Source of the DNA: Bettongia penicillata ogilbyi
Taxonomy: Eukaryota > Chordata > Mammalia > Diprotodontia > Potoroidae
Direction of reading: 5' to 3'
Length of the DNA stretch: 64,000 bases
NCBI GenBank assembly: GCA_023548195.1
Contig: JAJHZJ010000751.1
Location: forward strand, 2,608,501-2,672,500
The notes under the pieces are model-generated. The model saw only the letters and a program-made list of their open reading frames with translations. It ran no database searches and was not told the origin of the DNA. Shown here in pieces: positions 11,425-22,634 of this stretch (its first letter is position 1; every line of letters starts with the position of its first letter). The position numbers and the translations under genes are program-made.

Positions 11425-11760
11425 TTTCAACCAATCAATCAGCAAGCTATTATTAAGCCTTGTTTATATGCCAGGCATGGGAGATATAAATACAAAGACT
11501 GCAATAATCCCCACTCACAAAGAATTGCATTGAATGAGATACAATGAGCACATATACAAATATATACAAAATAAATACCAAAAATATGAAGTAGTTAAAT
11601 GTGATATAGTTAGAGAGGAAAGACTTTGTGTAGAAGATAGACACTGAGCTGTGTCATGAAGGAGAAGAGGGAATCTATTAGTTGGAGGTGAGGAAGGAGT
11701 GCATTCCAGGTTTTGGGGAGAGCTAGGGCAGAAAGAAAGGAGTTGTGTTATCATGGGTCA
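11425..11760 (-). mobile_element. L2 3' end
   Basis: Reversed L2: caatcaatcagcaagctatt, atgccaggcatgggagatat, tgaaggagaagagggaatct and gagtgcattccaggtttt. The reverse-strand open frame at 11515-11754 is the decayed C-terminal coding end of L2 ORF2. Confidence 0.75.
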
Positions 11761-12324
11761 GGAACAGAGACAAGGCCAGTCCAACTAGATTGCCTTGTGG
11801 CTCCATGTATTCTACATTTTTACTCTGCTGCTGTTAATGAGAACCATTCTTTATAGTAATTAGCAAGAAATTAATTTATTTGCTTTATAAATTTGAATTC
11901 TTTGATGATGAAAGGCATTCATATATTTCTTTGTATTCTAATTTCCAGAGGGTTTTTTTCCCCTTGCAGCTTCTTCTTGGCTTAACTAATAAATGTAACA
12001 TTCTAAATACGGCAGACATTAGGCAGAGTCACAAAAATCAGTCAAATATTTCTGTTTTTTATCTTCCATGGCCAAGCTGTGTACCTTATATTAATGATTA
12101 TCAGAAGTGGGATAGAATTTGGATCTATTGTCTAAGGACCAACCTAACTAAGTGCATAAGGGTTCATTAATGGACTGATCTCAGAATGATGAATTTGGGT
12201 GCCCAGAAACTCAAATATTTTCTTCCAAAATATAGAGAAGTTATAATCTACACTGATGGAAGGAGTACCAATTCTGATGAAAATGTATTGAAATCTGTGG
12301 CTATAGTTTATGATATAACTAACA

Positions 12325-12346
12325 TACACACACACACACACACACA
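12325..12346. repeat. (CA)11 microsatellite
   Basis: Uninterrupted CA run in otherwise unassigned sequence (11761-12379 holds nothing else I recognise). Confidence 0.95.
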
Positions 12347-12379
12347 TTTTCTTAAATAAATAAATCAATGGTAGGACAT

Positions 12380-12530
12380 AATGAACTCAGAGGTAGCCTA
12401 GATATAAGAATGCCTGTCAAGTTCTGCCTCTGACACATATTGACTGCTTGATCCTGGGCAATTCACTGAAATTCTGAATACCTCCATCAATTATAAGTCT
12501 CTAAATTGGAGGAAAGGTATAGAGACTTCC
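12380..12530 (+). mobile_element. CORE-SINE, degraded
   Basis: Sense head and core: aactcagaggtagcctagat, tctgcctctgacacatattg, gatcctgggcaattcactga. The tail is decayed. Confidence 0.65.
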
Positions 12531-13329
12531 TTTCAAGAGCTGAATCTGGGGACAGAGTCAAGATGGTGTAGTAGAAAGATGGACCTACTATAGCTCTCCC
12601 CCCATAGCCCATAAAATACCTGTAAAATGATTCTAAATAAATTCAAGAACAGCAGAAGCCACAAAACAACAGAGTGAAAAAGATTTCCAGCCCAAGACAG
12701 TCTTAAAGGCCAACAGGAAAGTTGTATCGCACGGGGCTCAGAGTACAGTGCAGCCCAGCCTCGGCCACACAGCTTGAATAGAACTGAAAAGCAGGTTTCA
12801 GGGTGTGGAATCACAGGTAGCAACTGTGGTTCGCAGACATCTCAACCCACAAATGCCAAAGACAGTTTCAAAGGTCAGTGAGAAAACTCTTTTATCTAGG
12901 TGAGAAAGGAGCAAGATCCTGCCCCAGACCCTGCCCCAGGGTGGGTGGCTGCCACTGCAGCAGCAGAGCCCATTTATGAAGCCTTCCACCTAAAGACCCT
13001 GGGGGTCCTCAGTGGGGGGTCCCCAGTCTTGAGTGGTGGCCCTGGGGTGAGGACTAGCACTGGTGTGGTGGAGCTGCTGGAAGCTCTGGAGAGGGAATCC
13101 TACTCACAGATCCTGGGCAGAAAAGAGTGCTTATGGATTACTTCTAGATCAGAGCATAGGCCAGGAGAGGAGTAAACTCCTCTCCCTTGATTGTGCCACC
13201 TTGGAGAAACTGAGAACTTACATGTCCCTAGAATATAGCCATCACTGGACAAAGGACTCAAAAGTCAAGCAAATGGCTGGGAAAATGGCCCAAAAAGTGA
13301 AAAAAATAAGACTATAGAAAGTTACTTTC

Positions 13330-13614
13330 TTGGTGAAAAGGTATTTTCTTCCATCCTTTCAGGTGAGGAAGAATAAAGCATACCATCAGAGGAAGACATC
13401 AAAGTCAAGGCTTCTACATCGAAAACTTCCAAAAAAATATACAATGGTCTCAGCCCATGGAAGAGCTCAAAAAGGATTTGAAAATCAAGAAAGAGAGGTG
13501 GAGGAAAAATTGAGAACAGAAAAGAGAGTGATGCAAGAAAATCATGAAAACCAAGTTAACAGTTTGCTAAAGGAGACCCAAAAAATGCTGAAGAAAATAA
13601 AAACTTTAAAATAA
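13330..13614 (+). pseudogene. HAL1/L1 ORF1, coiled-coil part
   Basis: A 94-codon open frame rich in Lys, Glu and Gln. The second half (ENQEREVEEKLRTEKR onward) has heptad-like spacing of Leu, Met, Val and Ile, as in the trimerising coiled coil of L1 ORF1 proteins. After a stop at 13614 the same coiled coil goes on in other frames (13640-13780, e.g. SQMEKEVQKFTEENSS), so at least one frameshift separates the pieces. ORF1 proteins bind the element RNA in cytoplasmic particles; this copy is not translatable as a whole. Confidence 0.75.
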
Positions 13615-13940
13615 ACTAACCTAAATGGCAAAAGATGTCCAAAAAGTCAACGAGGAGAAGATTCTTTAAAAAGCAGAATTAGCCAAATGGAAAAGGAGGT
13701 TCAAAAGTTCACTGAAGAAAATAGTTCTTTAAAAATTAAAATGGAGCAGATGGAAGCTAATGACTTTATGAGAAACCAGTAAATTATAAAACAAAACCAA
13801 AAAAATGAAAAAAATAGAAGACAATGTGAAATATCTCATTTGAAAAACAACTGACTTGGGAAAAAATAGATCCAGGAGAGTTAATTTAAAAATTATTGGC
13901 ATTTGAAAACCATGATCAAAAAAAAAAAAAAAGAAATTAT

Positions 13941-14049
13941 TTCCAGTCTGTCCTCCCCTTCTTTTACTGACCCTTCTTCTGTCCCCTGTCCCCTCTATTT
14001 TCCTATAGAGCACAATAGATTTCTATACTCCATTACCTGTGTAGCTTCC
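13941..14049 (-). mobile_element. Inverted copy of the element's own 3'UTR inside ORF1
   Basis: These 109 bases are, by eye, about 90% identical to the reverse complement of 15334-15435 in the same HAL1 element. They are flanked by the perfect direct repeat aagaaattat (13931-13940 and 14050-14059). There is no poly-T at the left end, which ordinary target-primed insertion of an antisense retroposon would leave. Compared with the ORF1 copy at 38815-40486, about 18 bases before the left repeat are also missing. Confidence 0.8.
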
Positions 14050-14105
14050 AAGAAATTATCAAGGAGAACTGCTCTGATATTCCAGAACCAGAGGATAAAA
14101 TAGAA

Positions 14106-14435
14106 ATGGAAAGAATTTACCAATCCCCTGAAAGAGACCCCAAAAAGAAAATTCCTAGGAATATTGTAGTCAAATTCCGGAGTTCCCAGGTCAAGGAAAA
14201 AATATTACAAACAGCCAGAAAGCAACAATTCAAGTATTATGACAATACAATCAGGATAATGCAGGATTTAGCAACTTCTACTCTAAGGGATAGAAGGGCT
14301 TGGAATATGACATTCCAGAGGTCAAAAGAGATAGGATTAAAACCAAGAATCACCTACCCAGCAGAACTGAGTATAATACTTCAGGGAAAAAAATGGAATG
14401 TCAATGAAATAGAGGACTTCCAAGCTTCTTGTTGA
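14106..14435 (+). pseudogene. HAL1/L1 ORF1, C-terminal domain
   Basis: This 109-codon frame matches the L1 ORF1p C-terminal nucleic-acid-binding domain. It starts with basic PKKKIPRNIVVKFRSS, followed by VKEKILQTARKQ, an arginine-rich LRDRRAWN and the hallmark GLKPRITYPAELSI (the RISYPAKLS motif of ORF1p). The order and spacing fit the family. The frame ends with an early stop at 14435, close to the expected end of ORF1. It is separated from the coiled-coil part by the 109-base insertion and frameshifts. Confidence 0.85.
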
Positions 14436-14595
14436 AAAGACCACCTCTGAATAGAAAATTTGACTTTCAAATACAAGAATCAAGAGAAACATGAAAAGAT
14501 AAACAGGAAACAGAAACCTTAAGGAATTCATTAAAATTGAACTGTTTACATTCCTAAATGGAAAGATGTTATTTGTAACTCATGAGATATTTTTC

Positions 14596-14760
14596 AGTGT
14601 GAGGGTGGTTAGAGGGAATATATATGTAGATGTGTATGGGTATGTATGTATGTGTATATTATATATATATATATATGTAGGTATATGCACATGACTGTGT
14701 GTATGTGTATATATACATATATATAATATACATATATGCATACATATATAGACAGAGAGC
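14596..14760. repeat. TA/TG-rich simple tract in HAL1 3'UTR
   Basis: Alternating TATA, TGTA and TATG units, ending with gacagagagcacatggtgag where the 3'UTR resumes. Related HAL1 copies carry a simple tract at this place, so it belongs to the element. Confidence 0.85.
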
Positions 14761-15564
14761 ACATGGTGAGCTGAATATGAAATGAGAATACCTAAAAAAT
14801 AAAATTTACTGTTGAATGGAATGTACTAGGAGTAAGAGAGAGAGGTAGAATGTAGCAAATCATCTCACAAGAGGGAAGAAAGTTTCTACAATGAAGGGGA
14901 AGAAAGGGGAGATGAAAGGAAATAATTGAGTCTTACTTTCATGGGATTTGGCTTAAGGAGGGAATAACACACACTCAATTTGATATGGAAATCTATTTTA
15001 TCCTGCAGGAAGGAAAAGAGGAAGGGGATGGGAGAGGGAAGATAGTAGAAGGGACAGCAAATTGGGGAAAGGGATGATCACAAGCAAACACTATTGTGGA
15101 AGTACAGGTCAAGGGAGAGAACAGAATTATTGAAAGGCAGGACTGGACAGAGGAAAATGTAGTTAGTCTTACAACATAACTATTATGAAGGTGTTTTGCA
15201 TTGTTATACATGTATGACCTATATTGAATTGCTTGTTTTCTCAGTGAGGGTGAGTGGGGAGGGAGGGAGAGAATATGCAACTCAAAACTTTAAAAATGAA
15301 TGTTAAAAATTGTTTTAACATGTAACTTGAAATTAAGCTACAGAGGCAATGGAGTATAGAAATCAATTGTGCTCTATAGGAAAATAGAGGGGACAGGGGA
15401 CAGAAGAAGGGTGAATAAGGGAGGACAGACTGGAAGAAGGTGTGGATAAAGTGCATGTCCTGGGGTAGGGGTAGGGAGAGATGGGGAGAAAATTTTGAAT
15501 TCAAGTTCTTGTGGAAGTGAATGTTAAGAACTAAAAAATAAATAAATTATATATTTTTTAAAAA

Positions 15565-15733
15565 AAGAATTGAAACTACAGGTCCAGAGAAAATGAATAC
15601 AAAATAATATACAATCTTCAGTTTATATATAGATTCATGTGGAGATGTTATTCTTATCCCCTGCCAGATTGTACCTATAAATTATGAAAATATTGGAATT
15701 TTCATTTATAAGTGCTTATTATATTCCTGGTAG

Positions 15734-15776
<43 letters not shown>

Positions 15777-16964
15777 TACATATATATGTATGTGTGTGTT
15801 AGTGTGTATGTACATATATAAATATTATATATAGTCACATATACATATGTATATTTGAGGGAAAACATTGTATAGAAAGAAAATGGAGGAAACTATATGT
15901 ATGTGTGTGCATATATGTATATATGTATATATATATGTATATATAGGGGAGAAATATAATTTGGGGAGAAAACTTTATAGTAAAGAAAGAAAATGGAAGA
16001 AACCATTCTTCTTACAGAATAGCTTGTGATCATTAAAGTTATCTGAAAAAGACTGATTCAAACCATTCCAGTTCCACGGTGATTAAATGAAAGAAGATCT
16101 CAACTTTTTTTATGCCAAAAACTGTGAAGGAATGTTTTCTTTGTTTATTTATTTTTATCACTGAATAGAAAAATCATGGTCTGGAGAAGACATGGGCAGG
16201 TGCAGGCTATTAGCTATCCACCATTGGGATTCAAGACTGTTGATGGCTGTGGGGGTGGGAGGCAGCAACACTAAGAACACCATCAACAACAAAGAACAGG
16301 GAATAGACAAAGCCATTTTATTGCAGAAACTACAAGATGGGTGATCCTGTCAGAATTTTGAGGTTCTCTTCAGAGTAGGAGGCAGACATTAGCCAATCCA
16401 TTCAATCATGTCTTAATCCGCAACTGCTGGGTTGGACCTAGAGCAACATAGATTTCCCTGGTACCCCCTACTAACAGTCTAATAATCCACATCCTTCCTT
16501 TTGAAGGGTAGAAATCTCTAAGGGATTGGAAACAAGTCACGGAAAAGGTGCCAGCAGGGGTTCATTTCATTATAATAACAAACCAGCTCTTGTTCAAAGA
16601 CAAATCACACTGAATTCCTGAATGTCTCGTCCTTCTTGATTCTTGTCCTATCCACAATATTTACCCTAATTCCTTTAAACTGTGATCCCCAGAGGAATAG
16701 TTTCACATCCTCTAGTGTCTGGAGCATTCTCTCATTTACGGGATTCCTTTGGTTGCTTGCTGTTGGTTTATTCTCTTTCAGAGGTTTGATTTTATTTCTA
16801 CACACATACACACACACACACACCCTGATTGGAGTTTGATTTTCTCTAAGCTGCAGGATGGGATTTACTTCCTCACTTGTGTCTTTTGTTAAAACCTATA
16901 AAAAAGTCACTCTGTGATACTATTTAATGCCTCTAAGAACTATAGCTCCAGTGCCACTAGATAT
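15565..16964. other. TA-rich spacer with a small tandem duplication
   Basis: Contains (TA)15 at 15735-15764 and degenerate TATG/TGTA sequence to about 15950. A segment with gaaagaaaatgga at 15875 recurs at 15985 (period 110), so part of it is an old tandem duplication. From 16010 to 16960 there is ordinary sequence with a (CA) tract at 16800-16825. No gene recognised. Confidence 0.6.
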
Positions 16965-17240
16965 TACAGAATCAAAGAATTGGAGAAGTTTAAGGGACCT
17001 TCCTCAGTGGTCATATAGTCCAACCAATAAACCAAAGGAATCTTCATAAAGCACTCAACACGTACTTGAAGAACTCAAAGGATGGGAAATCCACACAATC
17101 TTGAGGTAGGTCATTTCACTTTGGAATAGTTCTAAATGTAAGGAAGTTGTACCCCTTCTTGACACCACTTCTGCCAAATCTTTATGTAAACAAACCAGGC
17201 ATGAAAAAAATATTCATCCTTTGAGGCACTCCAATATTTG
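16965..17240 (-). mobile_element. L3/CR1-type LINE 3' end
   Basis: Reversed L3 end: cagaatcaaagaattggaga, ggtcatatagtccaaccaat, then cactttggaatagttctaaa and aaggaagttgtaccccttct. Confidence 0.8.
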
Positions 17241-17514
17241 AAATCTACAATTAGCTACACAACCTGAGTCATATTATGTAGTTTGCATCAAAGTAATGAT
17301 CATTTCCTCTAATAAATTACTACAGATGTTACATCCTATGTATTATGAGAATAAATTTTGGCCACTTGTTACATATGCTATAGCAGAGATTCTATTTTGA
17401 GTAAAAGTAGCACTATGTGACCAGTGATTTAAGTAGAAGATAGCTATTAAGGCTTAAGGGACAAACAGAGGAGTCAAATTTGTAAGTGCTTACTGTGTTT
17501 CTGGTAGGAATTTG

Positions 17515-17910
17515 TTACATGAAGATGAGTTGAATGTACTGGGCAGGCTTGACCTGGAGAATAGAAAACTCAGGGTGGATGTAGTAAAATTATTTCAAGA
17601 CTCGTTACACAGAGTAGAGACTAAACTTGTTTTGTTGTAACACACATAGAGCAATCAGGCATAATGGGGTGGGAATTTGTGAAAAGAAAAACAGGTTTGA
17701 TGCCAAGTGGGAAAATAACATTTTAAGAAGTAGAGCTAAAATATAATGTCGTGCTCTGAGTGGTGGTTGGAGGTTCCTCCATCCTTAGAAATCATCATAG
17801 AAGGATGATATGCACCATTTGCATGTAACAGTGGGAATTTCTTTCAAGCATTGGTTAGACACGATGGCCACTTGGAAGTCCCTTCCAACTCTCACATTCT
17901 GTGATTATAT
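17515..17910 (+). mobile_element. L3/CR1-type LINE 3' end
   Basis: Sense L3 end with tgacctggagaatagaaaac, ggttcctccatccttagaaa (17771-17790) and the terminal cccttccaactctcacattc. Confidence 0.8.
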
Positions 17911-18104
17911 GGATTTGTGTTTTATCTCAGAAGAAATATGGAGTCACTGAAATTAATAGGCAGGAAAGTGACATGAAAGAACTGTGTTTTGAAATGTCAA
18001 GCTGGCAGGTAAGGGAGAGGGGGAAACTCTGCAAATGCATCTAAGTAATAAAAGAACCAGAAGCCTCAAAAATCTCAAATAGCATGATAGACTTGGTCAC
18101 TCAG

Positions 18105-18290
18105 TCTTGGCAAGTTGGAAAGGACACTGATTTGAGATTCAGAAGATTTTGATTTTCTCCTGACTCTCCCATTAACTAGATCTGTGACCTTTGGCATGTC
18201 TTAAGATTTCGAGACCTTTCTAACTTCCCAAAAGAGGGGTAGAACAAGATGCTCTCAAGGCTCCTTCTAATTCTAATATATAACAAAACA
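18105..18290 (+). mobile_element. CORE-SINE with L3/CR1-type tail
   Basis: Sense head (ggaaaggacactgatttgag), core (tctgtgacctttggcatgtc), tail (agatgctctcaaggctcctt). It abuts the truncated 5' end of the L1 below. Confidence 0.75.
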
Positions 18291-18292
18291 AT

Positions 18293-18586
18293 GTGTCCTC
18301 TCCCTACTATTCTTTAGCAATGCTAGCTGGAAATGCTAGCATAGAAATACAACATAACAACATTAAAGGTATAAGCATAGGCAAAGAAGAAATTACATTA
18401 TTCCTTTCTGCAGGTGATATGATGGTATACTTTGAAAATGACAGAAAATCAGCGAGGAAACTAATTGAGATAATTAGATACTTCAACAAGGCAGCAGTAT
18501 GCATAATGAATTCAGATAATCATCAACATTTCTATATATTACCAAAAAAAGGGAAGAAACAATACATGGAATTCCATTCAAAATAA
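18293..18586 (+). pseudogene. L1 ORF2 reverse transcriptase palm remnant
   Basis: This 97-codon frame covers the L1 RT palm. NIKGISIGKEEITLFLSAGDMMVYFEN aligns with the family pattern in which the catalytic FADD box is followed by MIVYLEN. Here FADD has become SAGD, so one of the two metal-binding aspartates is lost. Next comes the helix with KLIEIIRYFNKAAVCIMN, the usual KLLELINEFSKVAGYKIN segment. The frame then stops; downstream ORF2 sequence is in several broken frames. The enzyme is dead. Confidence 0.85.
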
Positions 18587-19399
18587 GTACAAGATATATA
18601 AATAACCAGTAGTTGTTTTACAAAGGTACCAGCAAGATGAATATTAAAAATATAACACTAAAACATTTTTTACAGAAATGAGTGAAAACAAATAATTAAA
18701 GATCTAATTACTACTTATAGTTAGACCATGCCAAAGTAATAAAGAAAATGACCTTGTTACATAAATTAATTAATAAAATTACTGTCATATGAAGCAAATC
18801 ACTTGGGAGGGGAGGTACACTTCATACAGTCAGACCAAAAACAAACAAACTGAAACCAGAACCCTCTTGATTTGGAAGAACAGTTTTAGAAACTGAAGAG
18901 TAATTTTGAGAAAACATGAATGAGAGGTATACAATAACACTAGACCGCAAATTATATTAGAATCGATAATCATAAAAATTATTTGGTACTATTAAAAATA
19001 AAAAAAATAGATCAATGGAACAGACTGGATAAGCAAAGAACAGAAAAAATGAAAAACAGTAAGTAGGTGTTAGATTAAAGGAAGAATTGTTCTCTCCCTC
19101 CCACTTCAAATCAATATCTATGAATCCTCAAAGTGGATACGAGATCTAAATTAAAAAGACCACAAAACTTATTTTTAAATGGAAGAGAACAAAAAGAGAT
19201 TTCTTTTACAACCATAGTTATGAGATTTCATACCAATAAAAAAGGAGAAATTATAAAAGACAAATTATTTTGATTTCATAACATCAAAAAGATTTTGAAA
19301 TTGATAAAAATATTGGCAATAAAATAAGAAGAGACAATGTAATATAAGAATATATCTGCATAAAATATCACAAAGAAAATTCAAATATCCAATGAAAAG

Positions 19400-19640
19400 A
19401 ACATGAATGCCAATGCCAGAAGCTTAGCCCCCTCAGGGTAGCTCCCTGGAACTCTGAGAGTAATAGTAGTCCCCTCTACTGTCACTATCTTCCTATCCTG
19501 ACCCAATTTGTGTAGGTGACACAAGTTGAGGGAGAGTAATCCCAGAGGGGAGCAAACAACAAAAAATTCGTAGAAAAACTGGCCTGAATATAAAATACCA
19601 AAGATCATTGACTGATAGATAAATGTGATATTAACAAAAT
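19400..19640. other. Unclassified insert within L1
   Basis: GC-richer sequence (aagcttagccccctcagggt, agtagtcccctctactgtca) that interrupts the L1 3' region. It could be a fragment of another repeat such as an LTR, but I see no TG..CA ends or target duplication. Confidence 0.35.
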
Positions 19641-19894
19641 TAATATGTAACTTCATGGAGCTGTGAACTGGTGCAATCATTTGGGAAGTTAAATTGGAAT
19701 TGTACAGGGCAAGTGACTAAGCTGTCTATACCTTTCAATTCAATAATTCCATAACTGTTGGGAATCAAAGACTGAAACAAATATGAACAAAATTATTGAT
19801 CACACCACTCTTATGGCAGCAAAGAACTGGAAATAAACTGAATGTCTTTGATTTGGCTATGGCTGAAGGAAACAATAGTTTATAAATCCATCCA

Positions 19895-20400
19895 TCCATC
19901 AGCAAGAATTTATTAAATATCACTGATGAGTCTGGCATTGTGTCAAGAACAGTGACATCAAAATAATATCTGTCATTTAGATAATGCTTTAAGGTTTACC
20001 AAGCACACATTACAAATATTTGTTCATGTGATCTTCACAACAACCTGTGGGATAAGTGCTACTATCAGACCCATTTTACAGATGAGGAAACTAAAGCAAA
20101 GAGATCTTAAGCACCTTGTCCAGGGTCACCCAGTTAGGAAGAGTCTGAGGTCACGTTTGAATTCAGGTCTTCCTGAGCCCAGGTCCAATGTTGTATCTAC
20201 TACCCTGCTTCACAAAAATGAGAAAGCTCTAGCCCTGAAGGAGCTTATGTGCTATTGGGAGGACATGATAATAGGACATGTTTGCCCCTAAAAGAATGTG
20301 CAATATTTACAAATAAATGCAAAGTGATTAGGGAAAAGAGCAGCAGTTTAGAAAAGCGGGGAAGGGAGTCACAGCTCTCCTAATAGGTGATGGTCCTTGA
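19895..20400 (-). mobile_element. L2 3' end split by a MIR-type SINE
   Basis: Reversed L2 terminus (agcaagaatttattaaatat) at the left. A reversed SINE occupies about 19965-20212 (cattttacagatgaggaaac, ccttgtccagggtcacccag, ttcctgagcccaggtccaat). L2 then resumes with tagccctgaaggagcttatg. Confidence 0.8.
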
Positions 20401-20402
20401 AA

Positions 20403-20420
20403 ACACACACACACACACAC
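20403..20420. repeat. (CA)9 microsatellite
   Basis: Short pure CA run at the inner end of the L2 fragment. Confidence 0.9.
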
Positions 20421-20454
20421 AGTTTACATAATGTATTTTGTAGGTATATTATAT

Positions 20455-20665
20455 ATCTGTATCAAAGATTTTGTCCTTTTTTGTAATCCTTTGATAGCTT
20501 GGAGAAACTTATGGACCCCTTCTCAGAATTATATTTTTAAATGCATAAAATGCCATGGATTAAAAAGGAAACCAATTATATTGAAATATATCTATCAAAA
20601 TAGTAAAATTAAAAAAAACCCAGCAACAACAAGTTGTGGAACTCCAGGTTAAGAACTTCTGTTCC
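20455..20665 (-). mobile_element. Old DNA-transposon-like repeat ('ttaagaac' family)
   Basis: Contains cttatggaccccttctcaga, tttttaaatgcataaaatgc, and ends with ccaggttaagaacttctgtt. The same family occurs at 41556, 42800 and 46946. The inverted ends (aggggttcttaa / ttaagaaccccct type) suggest a non-autonomous hAT-like element, but I cannot name it. Confidence 0.6.
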
Positions 20666-20810
20666 CCTGGAATGCAATGAAATATAGTTATGCAATAAGA
20701 AATGATAAATATTCCAATTAATGAGAAACATATAAATATATATAATGTATATAAACGAATGAAGACTGAAATGAGCAGAGTCAAAAAGAGCTCTTTTTAT
20801 ATATCTATAT

Positions 20811-21058
20811 CTATCTATAAATGTAGATAGAGATATATAGATACACACATATGTATACAGATACATGTACACTGGTGTACAAATAAAAAGATCAATAAGA
20901 GGAAAGAACTCTGAATAACTGAAAAATCAGCTGTACCTATCTATATGTAGATAGATATATAGAGATCTACACATATGTATGTAGATACACATATACAGTT
21001 GTACAAATAAATAGATCAGTTGGAGGAAACAACTCAGAACTACTGAAAAATCAGTGAA
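20811..21058. repeat. Diverged tandem duplication, period 124
   Basis: Two adjacent units (20811-20934 and 20935-21058), each with a tatctatatgtagatag-like start, atacacatatgtat, gtacaaataaa and a closing gaaaaatcag. Anchors recur exactly 124 bases apart (20877/21001 and 20921/21045). Several substitutions separate the copies, so the event is old. Confidence 0.85.
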
Positions 21059-21814
21059 GGTTCTGGAGGATTTCTGATGAAATGGTACAGATGTGAAGAC
21101 TGCCAGAAGAGAATGATGGATATGATGTCAAATTCAGGCTTCGGTTTAGATGTTTTTACTTGATTGTCTCTCTTTGCCAAAAGCTGGGGCTCATTATGAA
21201 GAAGGAATTGATTCCCAAAACAACTGATGACAAAAAGCATCAATAAACATGTACCAAAAAAGAAAGCTCAAGACATTTGTTCTAGGGTATGGGAATCCCA
21301 ATGGAGACTATTCCAATTTTGAAAAGAAAATGGCGGCATTTTGGATTGATTTCTAATTTAACCAGAAAGGAAAGAAGCACATTAGTTCATAGCGAATGAA
21401 GCTTTTTGCATTTTAAGTGCAGGAAAGTTAGAAGTTAATGCAACATTGGCTTTTTGATTGACACTTTGAAAGGGAATGTCACATTCAGGATAGAGTTAAA
21501 CGTGGGAATGTGATAATACAATCTATTATTGGAATGTTAGATTTTCAAAATTCTGAACTTCTAAAGGTGAGGGAATGCATTGAGAAAGCAGCTGCAACCC
21601 CTCCTATGCTGCCCCACCATCATGGTTGAGGTCATTACTTTCCTACCTTGAGATAATTCCCTCCTCTCAGTTCTTGTTTGTGACATCTGAAAGTAAACTA
21701 TGGTTTTCTGAGTTTATTCAGTTAGGCATCTAACATTTTCCCTTCTTTTGTACTAAAGAGGAGTGATATGTGAAAGTAGGCTAAGAAGATGTGTTCTCTT
21801 TTGCCAATGTCTTG
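21059..21814. other. Unassigned sequence, no gene seen
   Basis: No recognised repeat or exon. Confidence 0.5.
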
Positions 21815-22030
21815 TCATTCATTCAGTGAATATGAATTTATCAGTGTTTACTTTGTGTCAACCGCTGAAATAAGTGCTCAGTACTCAAACAAAGGTGGAG
21901 GGGTGCAGGGGGGAAGTTCTTTGAACTCATTTTCTAATGGAGGAGAAAACGTTCAAAGAACCATGTACATACAAGATCCATATAGTGTAGATGGAAGGCA
22001 TTAGCGATTGTGGAGGAGGATTGGGTGTTA
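21815..22030 (-). mobile_element. L2 3' end
   Basis: Reversed L2 with tgtttactttgtgtcaaccg, actcattttctaatggagga and ccatgtacatacaagatcca. A tiny sense L2 tip follows at 22045-22110 (cccttgagggcacacttatg). Confidence 0.7.
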
Positions 22031-22194
22031 GGGGTAGAGATTTTTCTTTGCTGAGTCCCTTGAGGGCACACTTATGTATAGTCAGCACACAATAGATAAT
22101 TGAATATTTCCTATGATTACATTATTTTGACCTTTGAAGCCTGAAGCCTATCTTAATTTAATTTCATTTAGAACTTGATCTCTTTTCTCATCTG

Positions 22195-22380
22195 ACATTT
22201 ATTGTCAGTGAGCCTGGACAAGTCACTTAACCTCTACCTGCCTCAGTTTCCTCAACTGTAAAATGGGGCTTTTAATAGCACTTGCCTTCTGAGGTTGTTG
22301 TGAAGATAAAATTAAATAATATTTATTAAATGCTTTGTAAATCTTAAACAACCATATAAATGCTAATGACTACTATTCTT
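22195..22380 (+). mobile_element. MIR-type CORE-SINE
   Basis: Sense core and tail: gacaagtcacttaacctcta, ctcagtttcctcaactgtaa, ttgttgtgaagataaaatta, ataaatgctaatgactacta. The head is truncated. Confidence 0.85.
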
Positions 22381-22384
22381 ATGG

Positions 22385-22628
22385 ACAGTTAAGTGGTGCA
22401 GTGGATTGCACACTGGATGTAGAGTAGGGAAGACTCCTTCCAGAGTTCCAATCTGACCTCAGACACTTAACTGTGTATCTCTGGGCCAGTCACTTAACCC
22501 TATTTGCCTCAGTTTCCTCATCTGTAAAATGAACTGGAAAATGAAATGGCAAACCATTCTAGTGTATTTGCCAAGAAAACTCCAAATGAGGTTTTGAAGA
22601 ATCAGATACAACTGATTAACAATGACAA
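22385..22628 (+). mobile_element. MAR1-type SINE with RTE/Bov-B-like tail
   Basis: Complete sense copy: head cagttaagtggtgcagtgga, core gggccagtcacttaacccta, tail gaaatggcaaaccattctag, ttgccaagaaaactccaaat and agatacaactgattaacaat. It follows the previous SINE almost without a gap. Confidence 0.9.
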
Positions 22629-22634
22629 ATTATT

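Larger units (their letters stand above)
12548..15564 (+). mobile_element. HAL1-type (ORF1-only L1 relative) element, nearly full length
   Basis: The element starts with ggggacagagtcaagatgg, the usual L1/HAL1 5' end, and continues with a GC-rich 5'UTR to about 13300. ORF1 remnants follow (coiled coil from 13330, RRM start near 13870, C-terminal domain 14106-14435). A long purine-rich 3'UTR runs through a TA/TG simple tract (14596-14755) and gggagggagggagagaat (15257-15274) to an A-rich tail at about 15564. No ORF2 is present, as is normal for HAL1, a non-autonomous L1 relative. A degraded 13-base repeat (12535-12547 and 15565-15577, 10 of 13 identical) may be the target-site duplication. Many frameshifts and stops show it is inactive. 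Confidence 0.85.
18293..20800 (+). mobile_element. L1 3' half with nested insertions
   Basis: An old, 5'-truncated L1. ORF2 sequence from the reverse transcriptase palm onward runs to about 19390, and 3' sequence resumes at 19640-19865 (ggagctgtgaactggtgcaa, ggcagcaaagaactggaaat). The last part lies at 20668-20800 (ataagaaatgataaat, gaaatgagcagagtcaaaaa). Between these parts sit an unclassified insert (19400-19640), an L2 carrying a SINE (19895-20400) and a DNA-transposon-like repeat (20455-20665), all of which must be younger. Confidence 0.8.

Noticed and set aside
12900..13317. Two sense frames before HAL1 ORF1
   Set aside because: They lie in the element's 5'UTR and have no ORF1 features.
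19400..19640. Possible solo LTR
   Set aside because: No TG..CA ends, polyadenylation signal or target duplication could be seen; left as unclassified.
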